Numbered from the stretch's first letter, positions 1-6,451 are shown. The stretch: DNA of 19,558 nt from Alphaproteobacteria bacterium (GCA_030746295.1 JASLMY010000074.1:1-19558), one strand, 5' to 3'. Translations and numbers: made by a program. Notes: generated by a model from the sequence alone, not told the origin.

Positions 1-422
1 TCGGCGTCCGCGCCGAACTCGAAGCCGCCCTTGAGCCAGCCCGCCAGCCGCGAGATGTCGTCCGGCGTCAGGATCACCGGCGTGCCACCGCCCCAGTGGA
101 CGTGGCTCGCATGCTGGCCACCGCTGACGAGGCCGGCGACCGTCTCGATCTCGCGCTCCAGCACCTCCAGATAGTCGCCGATCGGCTGATAGCGGGCCAC
201 GATCTTGGTGTGGCAGCCGCAGAACCAGCAGAGCCGATCGCAGAAGGGGACGTGCACGTAGAGCGACAGCGAGGCATCCGCCGGCAGCTCGGCGAGCCAT
301 TGGCGATAGACCGCCTCGTCGACGCCGTCGTGGAAATGCGGCGCCGTCGGATAGCTCGTGTACCGCGGCACGTTGCGGGCGTGGCTGTCCAGGATGCGGC
401 TTTGGATGAGTGTCATGTTCAT
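1..422 (-). CDS. hemN: Oxygen-independent coproporphyrinogen III oxidase, N-terminal part (runs off the left edge)
   Basis: Translating the minus strand from ATG at 422 gives an open frame to the window edge, about 140 residues. It contains VPRYTSYPTAPHF near residue 18, the hallmark N-terminus of HemN, then YVHVPFCDRLCWFCGC, which holds the CxxxCxxC cysteines that bind the radical-SAM [4Fe-4S] cluster plus the extra Cys typical of HemN, and HWGGGTP, the usual glycine-rich SAM-binding stretch. HemN is a cytoplasmic enzyme that oxidatively decarboxylates coproporphyrinogen III to protoporphyrinogen IX without oxygen, in heme synthesis. A second in-frame ATG lies at 416; I chose 422 as the longer option, but no good ribosome binding site precedes either. 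An FNR/FixK-type box lies about 42 bases upstream of the start, fitting induction at low oxygen. The rest of the gene lies outside the window. Confidence 0.93.
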   Translation of the reverse strand, partial: MNMTLIQSRILDSHARNVPRYTSYPTAPHFHDGVDEAVYRQWLAELPADASLSLYVHVPFCDRLCWFCGCHTKIVARYQPIGDYLEVLEREIETVAGLVSGGQHASHVHWGGGTPVILTPDDISRLAGWLKGGFEFGADA

Positions 423-457
423 GGCCGTCTATTCGACGATGTCACCCGGATCTTGCA

Positions 458-471
458 TTGACATCGGTCAA
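458..471. promoter_or_regulatory. FNR/FixK-type anaerobic box upstream of hemN
   Basis: The sequence TTGAC-ATCG-GTCAA is a perfect 5-bp inverted repeat with a 4-base spacer. It matches the known CRP/FNR-family (FixK, FnrN) half-site TTGAY spaced by N4. Its centre is about 42 bases from the hemN start codon. These activators commonly sit near -41.5 from the transcript start, so a hemN transcript would begin almost at the ATG. The divergent monooxygenase gene starts more than 120 bases away, so hemN is the likelier target. The motif is seen directly; the regulation is inferred. Confidence 0.65.
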
Positions 472-591
472 GTGGCGGGCGGGGCGGCGTGGTTGCGCTT
501 CGCCTTGCCCAGCCCTTAGGCTCCACCACGTAGCAGATTTCCGGTCTTCGTGCACGGCTGCCGCACGATCGAGCCCGAGGGGACGCGCGTC

Positions 592-1467
592 ATGAAATTC
601 GGCTTTTCCTTTCCCACCGCCGAGATCGGCAACGACCCGGGCCGGATCCGGGACGTCTTCCAGACCATCGAGGGCCTGGGCTACGACTTCGTCACCATGC
701 CCGAGCACGTGCTGGGCGCCCGCGAGCCGGTGGCCGACGACTGGCGCGCCTACTACACCCGCGACCGGCCCTTTCACGAGCCCTTCGTCCTCTACGGCTT
801 CGCCGCCGCCGTCACCACGACGCTGGAGCTCGCCACCGCGATCCTGATCCTGCCGCAGCGTCAGACCGCCCTCGTCGCCAAGCAGGCGGCCGAGCTCGAC
901 GTCGTCAGTGGCGGCCGCGCCCGCCTCGGCGTCGGCATCGGCTGGAACGAGGTCGAGTTCGACGTCCTGGGCGAGAACTACCGCAACCGGGCCCGGCGGA
1001 TGGAGGAGCAGGTGGCGGTCCTGCGCCGGCTCTGGACGGAGGAGCTCGTCAGCTTCGAGGGCGAATGGCACCGGCTCGACGACGTCGGCATCAACCCGAT
1101 GCCGGTGCAGCGGCCGATCCCGCTCTGGGTCGGTGCCTTTCAGCCGCCCGCGATCGCCCGCGCCGGCCGCATCGGCGACGGCTGGTACCTGAACCCGCGT
1201 CAGTTGCCGGACGACGAGACGCGGGCCCACATCGCCACCTTCCACGAGGCCGCCCGCGAGGCCGGCCGCGACCCGGCGACGCTCGCCATGGACGCCACCA
1301 TCTGGTCGCACGAGGGCACGCCCGACGATTGGCGCCGCCTGGTCGGAGAGTGGCGCGCCCTCGGCGTCAGCCACATCACCTTCCGCACCATGCAGGCGGA
1401 CTTCCCCGACGCGGAAGCCCACCTTGCCGCCGCCAAGTGCTTCCGCGAGGCCGTGGCGGACGCGTGA
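592..1467 (+). CDS. LLM-class (luciferase-like) flavin/F420-dependent oxidoreductase
   Basis: The 291-residue protein starts MKFGFSFPTAEIG and fits the bacterial luciferase-like monooxygenase fold, a TIM barrel using FMN or F420. Seen features are the N-terminal beta strand, the EGLGYDFVTMPEHV segment, the ATAILILPQRQTALVAKQAAELD helix region that is conserved in this superfamily, GGRARLGVGIGWNEVEFDVLG, and the PLWVGAFQPPAIARAGRIGDGW block. The length and motifs resemble the TIGR03619-type F420-dependent group. Substrate cannot be told from the sequence. The ATG at 592 follows a GAGGGGAC ribosome binding site; an in-frame GTG at 550 would add 14 residues with no family resemblance. It stands alone between divergent hemN and the downstream NTPase gene. 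Confidence 0.85.
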   Translation: MKFGFSFPTAEIGNDPGRIRDVFQTIEGLGYDFVTMPEHVLGAREPVADDWRAYYTRDRPFHEPFVLYGFAAAVTTTLELATAILILPQRQTALVAKQAAELDVVSGGRARLGVGIGWNEVEFDVLGENYRNRARRMEEQVAVLRRLWTEELVSFEGEWHRLDDVGINPMPVQRPIPLWVGAFQPPAIARAGRIGDGWYLNPRQLPDDETRAHIATFHEAAREAGRDPATLAMDATIWSHEGTPDDWRRLVGEWRALGVSHITFRTMQADFPDAEAHLAAAKCFREAVADA

Positions 1468-1534
1468 GGGGCGGGCCGATCCGTCCTGGTTCAATCGGAT
1501 TCCAGGATTGAGCTTAGCCCAGATCGCCAACGAG

Positions 1535-1562
1535 TTGCGGTGCTTCCGGTTCGGGCTATGCT
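1535..1562 (+). promoter_or_regulatory. Possible sigma-70-type promoter for the KAP-FGE gene
   Basis: TTGCGG at 1535-1540 and TATGCT at 1557-1562 are separated by 16 bases and lie 30 bases before the ATG at 1593. The match to -35 and -10 consensus is partial, so this is only a candidate. It is the best pair in the 125-base gap. Confidence 0.3.
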
Positions 1563-1592
1563 GGGCGTCGAGGCAACGAGCGAAGCCTGGCC

Positions 1593-3515
1593 ATGACCCT
1601 GGACGCATACCCGCACGACGAGCCGGAGGTCCCGGAAACCGATCACCTGGGCCGCGACGATCATGCGCAGGCGATGGCGCGGCTGGCGACGGAGTGCGGG
1701 ACGCCGCTGGTCGTCGGGCTCTATGGCAGCTGGGGCGTCGGCAAGACCACCTTCATGAAGCAGATCGGTCGCCACCTCGGCAACGATGTGCGCCAAGTCT
1801 GGTTCGACCCCTGGCGCCATCAGTTCGACGAGAACCCGGTTCTGGCCTTCCTGCAGACCATGATCCGGGACTTCGATCTGGAGACGAACGCAAAGCTCAA
1901 GAAGCTCATGGCTACGGTGGGCGTCGCCTTGTCGGCCTCGGTGCTCGGCAAGGTCGCCGGCCTGAAATTCACCGAGATGAAGAAGATCGCCGACGCCGTC
2001 GCCGACGAGCGGTTCCGCATTCGCGAGGAGCAGGTGCGCCTGCAACAGACCATCGGACAGGTCATCGAGCAGGTCAGCGGGGCGGGCGGCGGCCGAATCG
2101 TCTTTTTCATCGACGACCTCGACCGCTGCCAGCCGGAGCAGGCCTTCTCCTTGCTCGAGGCGTTGAAGCTCTATCTCAACCTGCCGAACTGCGTCTACTT
2201 CATGGCCGTCGATCACACCGTCGTCGTCAAGGCGGTGCAGGAGCGCACGGAGCATGACGAGGACTCTACCGCCCAGTACCTTGAGAAGATCGTACAACTG
2301 CCGTTCTTCATCCCGCCGATCCACGTGGAGAACGCGGAACGCTATGTCCAAGATCTGACTCCGGAGGAACTGGCGGATTGCCGCCAACCCCTGATCGAGG
2401 TCTGCGGCCGCAACCCCAGAAAGATCAAACAGGTCGTACGGACCCTGACGCTCTACCGGACGTTGGCGGAGATCAGAGGGTTCGAGGACTACAGGTCCGA
2501 CGTGATGGCCTTGGTACTGCTCACCCAGCTCGACTGCCGCGCGGCCTACGACGCCATCGTGGACACGCCGATCCTATTCCGCCGCCTTGCCGCCAACGAC
2601 GAGGACGGCGAACAGGCGCGTGAGAGCTTTCTCGACGGCTCGCCGGCGCTTGCCGCGGCGTTCAGCAAGCTAGCGTTGCCTGGCGGTTTCGATGTTGCGG
2701 ATTACGTCTTTCTCAGCCGCGATACCAGCGGGGTGGCGGAATCGGAAATGCCGACGCCTGCCGGTGAAAGGGTTCGGTCGGTCGGCGGCGAGCGGCGCGG
2801 CAAGGGCGCACCGTCTTCGGTTGACCGAGCTGAACAGGCCGATTTCGCCGTCTTCCGTGACGCTGATTGGGCGCCCGAGATGGTGGTGATCCCGGCCGGG
2901 ACCTTCACGATGGGCTCGCCCGAGGACGAGGCCGACCGCAACGATGCCGAAGGCCCGCGCCACGAGGTGACCATCGCCAAGCGCTTCGGCCTTGGCCGCT
3001 ATGCCGTGACCTTCGACGAGTACGACCGGTTCTGCGAGGCGAGCGGTCGGGAGAAGCAGGGCGACGAAGGCTGGGAGCGCGGCCGGCGGCCGGCGATCAA
3101 CGTCAGTTGGAATGACGCCCAGGCCTACGTCGAATGGCTGAACGGCGAGACCGGGGGCGGCTACCGCTTGCCGTCGGAATCGGAATGGGAATACGCCTGC
3201 CGCGCGGGGACCGAGACGCCCTTCAACACGGGAACTCAGATCACGAAGGACCAGGCAAACGTCGGCGGCGACCGCACGGTAGCGGTCGGCAGTTTTCGTC
3301 CCAACGACTTCGGCCTTCACGACATGCACGGCAACGTTTGGGAATGGGTCGAGGACGTCTGGCACGACGACTACCAGGGCGCGCCAGATGACGGCACCCC
3401 TTGGGTCGAAGGCGGCGAACCGGGGTACTTGCGCTCGGCCTTCCGCGTCAGGGGCGGGACCGAGCTCCGGCTCGACTTCTTCGGGTTCCGTCTCGCCAGG
3501 ACGCTTTCGCGGTAG
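1593..3515 (+). CDS. KAP P-loop NTPase fused to an FGE-like (C-type lectin fold) domain; probable DGR variable protein
   Basis: This 640-residue protein has two domains. Residues 15-360 form a KAP-type P-loop NTPase: Walker A GSWGVGKTT at 45-53, the KAP-like VWFDPWRHQFDENP at 69-82, a small-residue hydrophobic stretch at 105-124 that might touch membrane, and Walker B RIVFFIDDLDRC at 168-179. A low-complexity linker (380-425) leads to a formylglycine-generating-enzyme/SUMF1-like domain at 428-640: MVVIPAGTFTMGS, INVSWNDAQAYVEWL, YRLPSESEWEYACRAG, GLHDMHGNVWEWVED and GFRLART. The catalytic cysteines of true formylglycine enzymes are not seen, so it is more likely a ligand-binding domain. The usual RVLRGGSW stretch is missing between P610 and G611. 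The C-terminal residues look like a DGR variable region. KAP proteins include phage-exclusion PifA; a recognition or conflict role is inference. The Avd-like gene follows after 92 bases. Confidence 0.85.
   Translation: MTLDAYPHDEPEVPETDHLGRDDHAQAMARLATECGTPLVVGLYGSWGVGKTTFMKQIGRHLGNDVRQVWFDPWRHQFDENPVLAFLQTMIRDFDLETNAKLKKLMATVGVALSASVLGKVAGLKFTEMKKIADAVADERFRIREEQVRLQQTIGQVIEQVSGAGGGRIVFFIDDLDRCQPEQAFSLLEALKLYLNLPNCVYFMAVDHTVVVKAVQERTEHDEDSTAQYLEKIVQLPFFIPPIHVENAERYVQDLTPEELADCRQPLIEVCGRNPRKIKQVVRTLTLYRTLAEIRGFEDYRSDVMALVLLTQLDCRAAYDAIVDTPILFRRLAANDEDGEQARESFLDGSPALAAAFSKLALPGGFDVADYVFLSRDTSGVAESEMPTPAGERVRSVGGERRGKGAPSSVDRAEQADFAVFRDADWAPEMVVIPAGTFTMGSPEDEADRNDAEGPRHEVTIAKRFGLGRYAVTFDEYDRFCEASGREKQGDEGWERGRRPAINVSWNDAQAYVEWLNGETGGGYRLPSESEWEYACRAGTETPFNTGTQITKDQANVGGDRTVAVGSFRPNDFGLHDMHGNVWEWVEDVWHDDYQGAPDDGTPWVEGGEPGYLRSAFRVRGGTELRLDFFGFRLARTLSR
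3420..3502 (+). other. Candidate DGR variable repeat (VR) at the 3' end of the FGE-like domain
   Basis: This stretch encodes the block that in FGE-type DGR targets is written by mutagenic retrohoming. Relatives with unmutated templates read roughly NLRSANRNRNNTGNRNNNN before GFR; here the spacing is the same (12 residues between SAFR and GFR), but the Asn positions are Y, F, V, G, G, L, L, D, F, F. The invariant R, S, A, R, T and GFR positions are kept. All but one of the changed codons end in C (TAC 3426, TTC 3441, GTC 3447, GGC 3453, CTC 3465 and 3471, GAC 3474, TTC 3477 and 3480; the exception is GGG 3456), as expected if the two adenines of AAC codons were randomised. No template repeat is in the window, so boundaries are approximate. 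Confidence 0.6.
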
Positions 3516-3522
3516 CGAAAGC
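3503..3522. other. Perfect 8-bp hairpin with GGTA loop spanning the stop codon (DGR-type cruciform)
   Basis: GCTTTCGC (3503-3510), loop GGTA (3511-3514), GCGAAAGC (3515-3522): a perfect 8-bp stem and a tetraloop. The stop codon TAG (3513-3515) lies in the loop and the first stem base. DGR targets studied earlier carry 7-10 bp hairpin/cruciform structures with four-base GRNA-type loops just after the variable repeat, needed for efficient retrohoming; GGTA fits that loop pattern. There is no following T-run, so it does not look like a terminator. Confidence 0.6.
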
Positions 3523-3560
3523 TCACCGCCTGGACCTTTAGCTCTTTAACCCTTGGGGGT

Positions 3561-3579
3561 CTGGGGGCGAAGCCCCCAG
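3561..3579. repeat. GC-rich 8-bp hairpin between the target gene and the avd-like gene
   Basis: CTGGGGGC (3561-3568), loop GAA, GCCCCCAG (3572-3579) is a perfect stem preceded by CCTTGGGGGT. Similar G-tract/C-tract hairpins are common dispersed intergenic repeats in proteobacteria. No T-run follows, so it would be a weak terminator at most. It may stabilise the upstream mRNA end or be a second structural element of the retroelement; the sequence alone does not decide. Confidence 0.45.
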
Positions 3580-3607
3580 CGACGGCGGAATCCTCTATCA
3601 TGGTGGC

Positions 3608-3931
3608 GTGGCGAATCAGCATAGAGACCACGCCCGACAGACCGGGCCGGCGGTGGAGGCGGCCTACCGCTTCATCCTTTGGCTGGTGCCGACGGTGGAG
3701 AAGTTTCCGCGCAGTCAGAAGTTCCTGCTCGGCGACCGCTTGCAGGCCACGGCGCTGGACGTCTTGGAGCACCTCGTCGAAGCGACCTACACCCGCCGCC
3801 GGGCGGAACTGCTGCAGCGGGCGAATTTGGGCGTCGAGAAGCTACGGTTCCTGTTCCGCCTCGCCCTAGATCTTGGGCATCTGGATCTCCGACGTCATGC
3901 GCGGGCATCTCGACGCTTGCGCCACTACTGA
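3608..3931 (+). CDS. avd: Avd-like DGR accessory protein (four-helix bundle), C-terminus apparently shortened
   Basis: The 107-residue frame from GTG at 3608 reads as a basic four-helix bundle of the Avd family: YRFILWLVPTVEKFPRSQKF (20-39), LGDRLQATALDVLEHLVEATYT (41-62), RRAELLQRANLGVEKLRFLFRLALDL (64-89), then HLDLRRHARASRRL. EKFPRSQKFLLGDR and the LxxANxxLExLRFLxRLAxDL pattern are the parts I recognise. In DGRs Avd forms a positively charged barrel that binds the reverse transcriptase and template RNA. Full-length relatives usually end with an EIGRxxGGW-type tail; here the frame stops after LRHY, so about 10 terminal residues seem lost. The start is uncertain: no clear ribosome binding site is seen, and the nearby ATG at 3600 is out of frame. 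No reverse transcriptase or template follows; the next gene begins 80 bases later. Confidence 0.72.
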   Translation: MANQHRDHARQTGPAVEAAYRFILWLVPTVEKFPRSQKFLLGDRLQATALDVLEHLVEATYTRRRAELLQRANLGVEKLRFLFRLALDLGHLDLRRHARASRRLRHY

Positions 3932-4010
3932 TATATGACCAATATACGCCTCCTTCGGCAGGATCGGCGACTACTGCCGGCCGCCCTTGTTGGAGTGCCG
4001 CGTGGTGAAC

Positions 4011-4703
4011 ATGGCCCAGGAGCCCGAGGCCGCCCCGGCGGCCGTCGTTGATGCTGAGAGCGCCCCGCCCAAGAGCTTGGCGGACGAGGCTTATCGGCGC
4101 CTGGAAGAGATGATCGTGACGCTGGAGCTGGCGCCGGGGGAGGTCTTGTCCGAGGCGGCGCTGGCCGAGCGGCTCGGCATCGGCCGCACGCCGGTGCGCG
4201 AATCGCTGCATCGCCTGGCCCGCGAGGGCCTGGTGGTGATCCTGCCGCGCCGTGGCATCCTGGTCTCCGAGATCGACATCCGCTCGCAGCTCCGGCTGTT
4301 GGAGGTCCGGCGCGAGATCGAGCGGCTGATGGCCCGCGCCGCCGCCAGGCGGGCGACCCCGGCCGAGCGCGAGGCCTTCCGGGGAATCGCCGAGGGCATG
4401 CTGCGGGCCGCCGAGGCGGACGACGGGCGCGGCTTCATGCGCCTCGACCGGCGGCTCAACTTGGCTGTCGCCGAGACCGCGCGCAACGAGTACGCGGCCA
4501 AGGCCATGGGCCTGATGCATGGGCTGTCGCGCCGCTTCTGGTTCATGCATCACGGCCACGTCGCCGACCTGCCGGTCGCCGCCGGCCGGCACGCCGAGCT
4601 CGCCCGCGCCATCGCCGCCGGCGAGGGCGAGCAGGCCGCCGCCGCCTCCGACCGCCTGCTCGACTATATCGAGAGCATCACCCGCGCCGCCTTGGACATC
4701 TGA
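4011..4703 (+). CDS. GntR-family transcriptional regulator with FCD (FadR-type) domain
   Basis: The 230-residue protein has an N-terminal winged helix: SLADEAYRRLEEMIVTLELAPGEVLSEAALAERLGIGRTPVRESLHRLAREGLVVILPRRGILV, with the GRTPVRESL recognition helix of GntR proteins. A helical FCD domain follows. The metal site usually has D-x3-H followed by further histidines; here the first pair is D-R-R-L-N, so Asn replaces the first His, while RHAELARAI keeps a later one. Such regulators usually respond to small organic acids; the effector is unknown. ATG at 4011 was chosen because a TTG at 3987 would add only eight unrelated residues. It may be co-transcribed with the small gene 19 bases downstream. 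Confidence 0.88.
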   Translation: MAQEPEAAPAAVVDAESAPPKSLADEAYRRLEEMIVTLELAPGEVLSEAALAERLGIGRTPVRESLHRLAREGLVVILPRRGILVSEIDIRSQLRLLEVRREIERLMARAAARRATPAEREAFRGIAEGMLRAAEADDGRGFMRLDRRLNLAVAETARNEYAAKAMGLMHGLSRRFWFMHHGHVADLPVAAGRHAELARAIAAGEGEQAAAASDRLLDYIESITRAALDI

Positions 4704-4722
4704 TCGCGGAAGGGAAGCGGTG

Positions 4723-5019
4723 ATGAAGACCTATACCGGCTCGCGCACCATCGACGGCATCGAGGTCCTGGTCGACGGCGCGCCCTTGGATGAGCGCCTG
4801 GACCTGAAGGCGATCACCGAGCTCGGCTTCGAGTGGACGTACGAGGGCGCGTCACCGGCGCAGCTGGCTCTGGCGCTGCTGGCCGACCACTTGGGCGACG
4901 ACCAGGCGGCCTTGCGCCTGCACGAGCCCTTCATGCGTGCCGTCGTCGCCTATTTCGACAACGACTGGCAGATGACCGGCGCCGACATCGATGCCGCGCT
5001 CGCCAACATCGGCGCGTAG
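4723..5019 (+). CDS. Small DUF6166-like protein of unknown function
   Basis: The 98-residue protein MKTYTGSRTIDGIEVLVDG... has an N-terminal beta-rich part (YTGSRTIDGIEVLVDG, LDERLDL) and an acidic helical C-terminus ending in FMRAVVAYFDNDWQMTGADIDAALANI. The N-terminal YxGxRxxDGxxVxVDG pattern and the GFEWTYEGASPAQLALALLADHLGDD segment resemble the DUF6166 family, whose role is not known. AGGGAAG lies 6-12 bases before the ATG. It starts 19 bases after the GntR gene on the same strand, so one transcript is likely. No signal peptide or membrane segment is seen. Confidence 0.7.
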   Translation: MKTYTGSRTIDGIEVLVDGAPLDERLDLKAITELGFEWTYEGASPAQLALALLADHLGDDQAALRLHEPFMRAVVAYFDNDWQMTGADIDAALANIGA

Positions 5020-5063
5020 TTCCGACTGCGCGATGAGCTAGCTCATGCGGCGGGCCCCGCGGT

Positions 5064-5147
5064 CGTCATTGCGAGCGTAGCGAAGCAATCCGGTTTGGAA
5101 GCCTGAGGCTCTGGATCGCGTCGTCGGCTGCGCCTCCTCGCGAGGAG
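5064..5147. repeat. Degenerate dispersed palindromic repeat (GTCATTGCGAG type)
   Basis: The segment begins CGTCATTGCGAGCGTAGCG followed by AAGCAATCCGG and ends with CTGGATCGCGTCGTCGGCTG and CGCCTCCTCGCGAGGAG. This resembles the widespread repeat whose arms read GTCATTGCGAG...AAGCAATCC and its reverse complement. Here the right arm is decayed and lacks the final AATGACG. It lies between convergent genes and could act as a weak bidirectional structure. Nothing else was seen in the 169-base gap. Confidence 0.55.
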
Positions 5148-5188
5148 TCCCGACAGTAGGTCCGACTTCGCGGACGGAGGCAGGGGGC

Positions 5189-6451
5189 CTACCCCACCGG
5201 GTCGATCAGGATCGCCCTGAAGTCGTTGACGTTGGTGAGGGTCGGGCCGGAGACGACGAGGTCGCCCAAGGCCTCGAAGAGGCCGTAGGCGTCGTTGCCG
5301 TCGAGCCGGGCTTGGGGATCGAGGCCGGCGGCGGCGGCGCGGGCCAACGTGTCGGGGGCGATGACGGCGCCGGCGTTGTCCTCGGTGCCGTCGATGCCGT
5401 CGGTGTCGCAGGCGATGGCGTGGATGCCGGCCGCGCCCCCAAGCCCGATCGCGAGCGCTGCCATGTATTCCGCGTTGCGCCCGCCCCGGCCGCCACGGGC
5501 GCGGACCGTCACCGTGGTCTCGCCGCCCGAGAGGAGGGCCACGCGTCGGCCTCCTTCCAGGCGGGCCAGCGCCAGCGCGGCGTGGTCGGCGGCGACCTCG
5601 CGGGCCTCGCCCTCGATGGCGTCGCCAAGAATTTCGGTTTCGTAACCGGCCCCTCGCGCCACCTCGGCCGCCGCCTCCAGCGCCATCATCGGCGTCGCGA
5701 TCAGCACCGTGCCCGCCCCGGCGAGTCGGGCATCACCCGGCTTCGGCGTCTCGTCTGCCGCCGCTTCCAGGTGGCGGGCCACCGCCGGGGACGGGGTGAT
5801 GGCGTACTTCTCCAGGATCGCGCGCGCTTGCGTGAAGGTCGTGGGGTCGGCCACCGTCGGGCCGGAGCCGATCACGGCCGGGTCGTCGCCAGGCACGTCC
5901 GAGATCGCCAGCGTCAGCACGGGCGCCGGCGCCGCGGCGGCGGCGAGGCGGCCGCCCTTGATCGCCGAGAGGTGCTTTCGAACCGTGTTCATCTCGCCGA
6001 TGGGCGCGCCCGAGCGCAGAAGCGCGCGGTTGACGGCCTGCTTGTCGTCGAGCGTCAGGCCGTCCGCCGGTAGCGACAGCAGCGCCGAGCCGCCGCCCGA
6101 GATCAGAACCAGCACCAGATCGTCGGCCGTCAGGCCGCCGACGGCCGCCAGGATGCGCCCCGCCGCGGCGCGGCCGGCGGCGTCCGGCACCGGATGGGCG
6201 GCCTCCACCACCTCGATCCGCGCCGTCGGCGCGCCGTGGCCGTAGCGGGTCACCACCAGGCCTTCGAGCGGCCCCTGCCAATGGGCCTCGACGGCCCGCG
6301 CCATCGAGGCCGCGGCCTTGCCGGCGCCGACCACCACGGTCCGCCCCCGCGGCGGCGACGGCAAGTGCCCCGGCAGGCAGAGGGCCGGGTCGGCGGCCGC
6401 CACGGCGGCCTCGAACATCGCTCGCGCCAAGCCTTCGGGTGTCTCGTGCAT
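5189..6451 (-). CDS. Glycerate 2-kinase (MOFRL family; often annotated hydroxypyruvate reductase/TtuD)
   Basis: The 420-residue protein matches the two-domain glycerate kinase II family: GRTVVVGAGKAAASMARAVE (36-55) with the conserved Lys45, VVEAAHPVPDAAG, LVLVLISGGGSALLSLP, APIGEMNTVRKHLSAIKGGRLA, ISDVPGDDPAVIGSGPTVADPTTF, and a C-terminal MOFRL domain with LLSGGETTVTVRARGGRGGRNAEY, CDTDGIDGTEDNAGA and GPTLTNVNDFRAILI. The enzyme phosphorylates D-glycerate to 2-phosphoglycerate in glyoxylate, serine or tartrate use. The ATG at 6451 gives the usual length. It diverges from the N-formylglutamate amidohydrolase gene across an 86-base gap and converges on the DUF6166-like gene. Annotation as hydroxypyruvate reductase is a long-standing alternative label for this family. 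Confidence 0.9.
   Translation of the reverse strand: MHETPEGLARAMFEAAVAAADPALCLPGHLPSPPRGRTVVVGAGKAAASMARAVEAHWQGPLEGLVVTRYGHGAPTARIEVVEAAHPVPDAAGRAAAGRILAAVGGLTADDLVLVLISGGGSALLSLPADGLTLDDKQAVNRALLRSGAPIGEMNTVRKHLSAIKGGRLAAAAAPAPVLTLAISDVPGDDPAVIGSGPTVADPTTFTQARAILEKYAITPSPAVARHLEAAADETPKPGDARLAGAGTVLIATPMMALEAAAEVARGAGYETEILGDAIEGEAREVAADHAALALARLEGGRRVALLSGGETTVTVRARGGRGGRNAEYMAALAIGLGGAAGIHAIACDTDGIDGTEDNAGAVIAPDTLARAAAAGLDPQARLDGNDAYGLFEALGDLVVSGPTLTNVNDFRAILIDPVG

Noticed and set aside
442..1608. 388-codon minus-strand open frame opposite the luciferase-like gene
   Set aside because: It is antisense to a well-recognised enzyme and its translation is a low-complexity mix of G, A, V, D, R typical of GC-rich shadow frames.
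428..3515. Calling the FGE-like domain an active sulfatase-modifying enzyme
   Set aside because: The catalytic cysteines of true formylglycine-generating enzymes were not seen, the RGGSW strand is missing, and no sulfatase gene is near.
3516..4010. A DGR template repeat or reverse transcriptase fragment near the Avd-like gene
   Set aside because: No adenine-rich near-copy of the 3' end of the target gene was seen by eye, and no reverse-transcriptase motif such as a YxDD box occurs in the frames here or elsewhere in the window.
3672..4592. 306-codon minus-strand open frame across the Avd-like and GntR genes
   Set aside because: Both plus-strand genes have recognisable families; the antisense frame has no motif.
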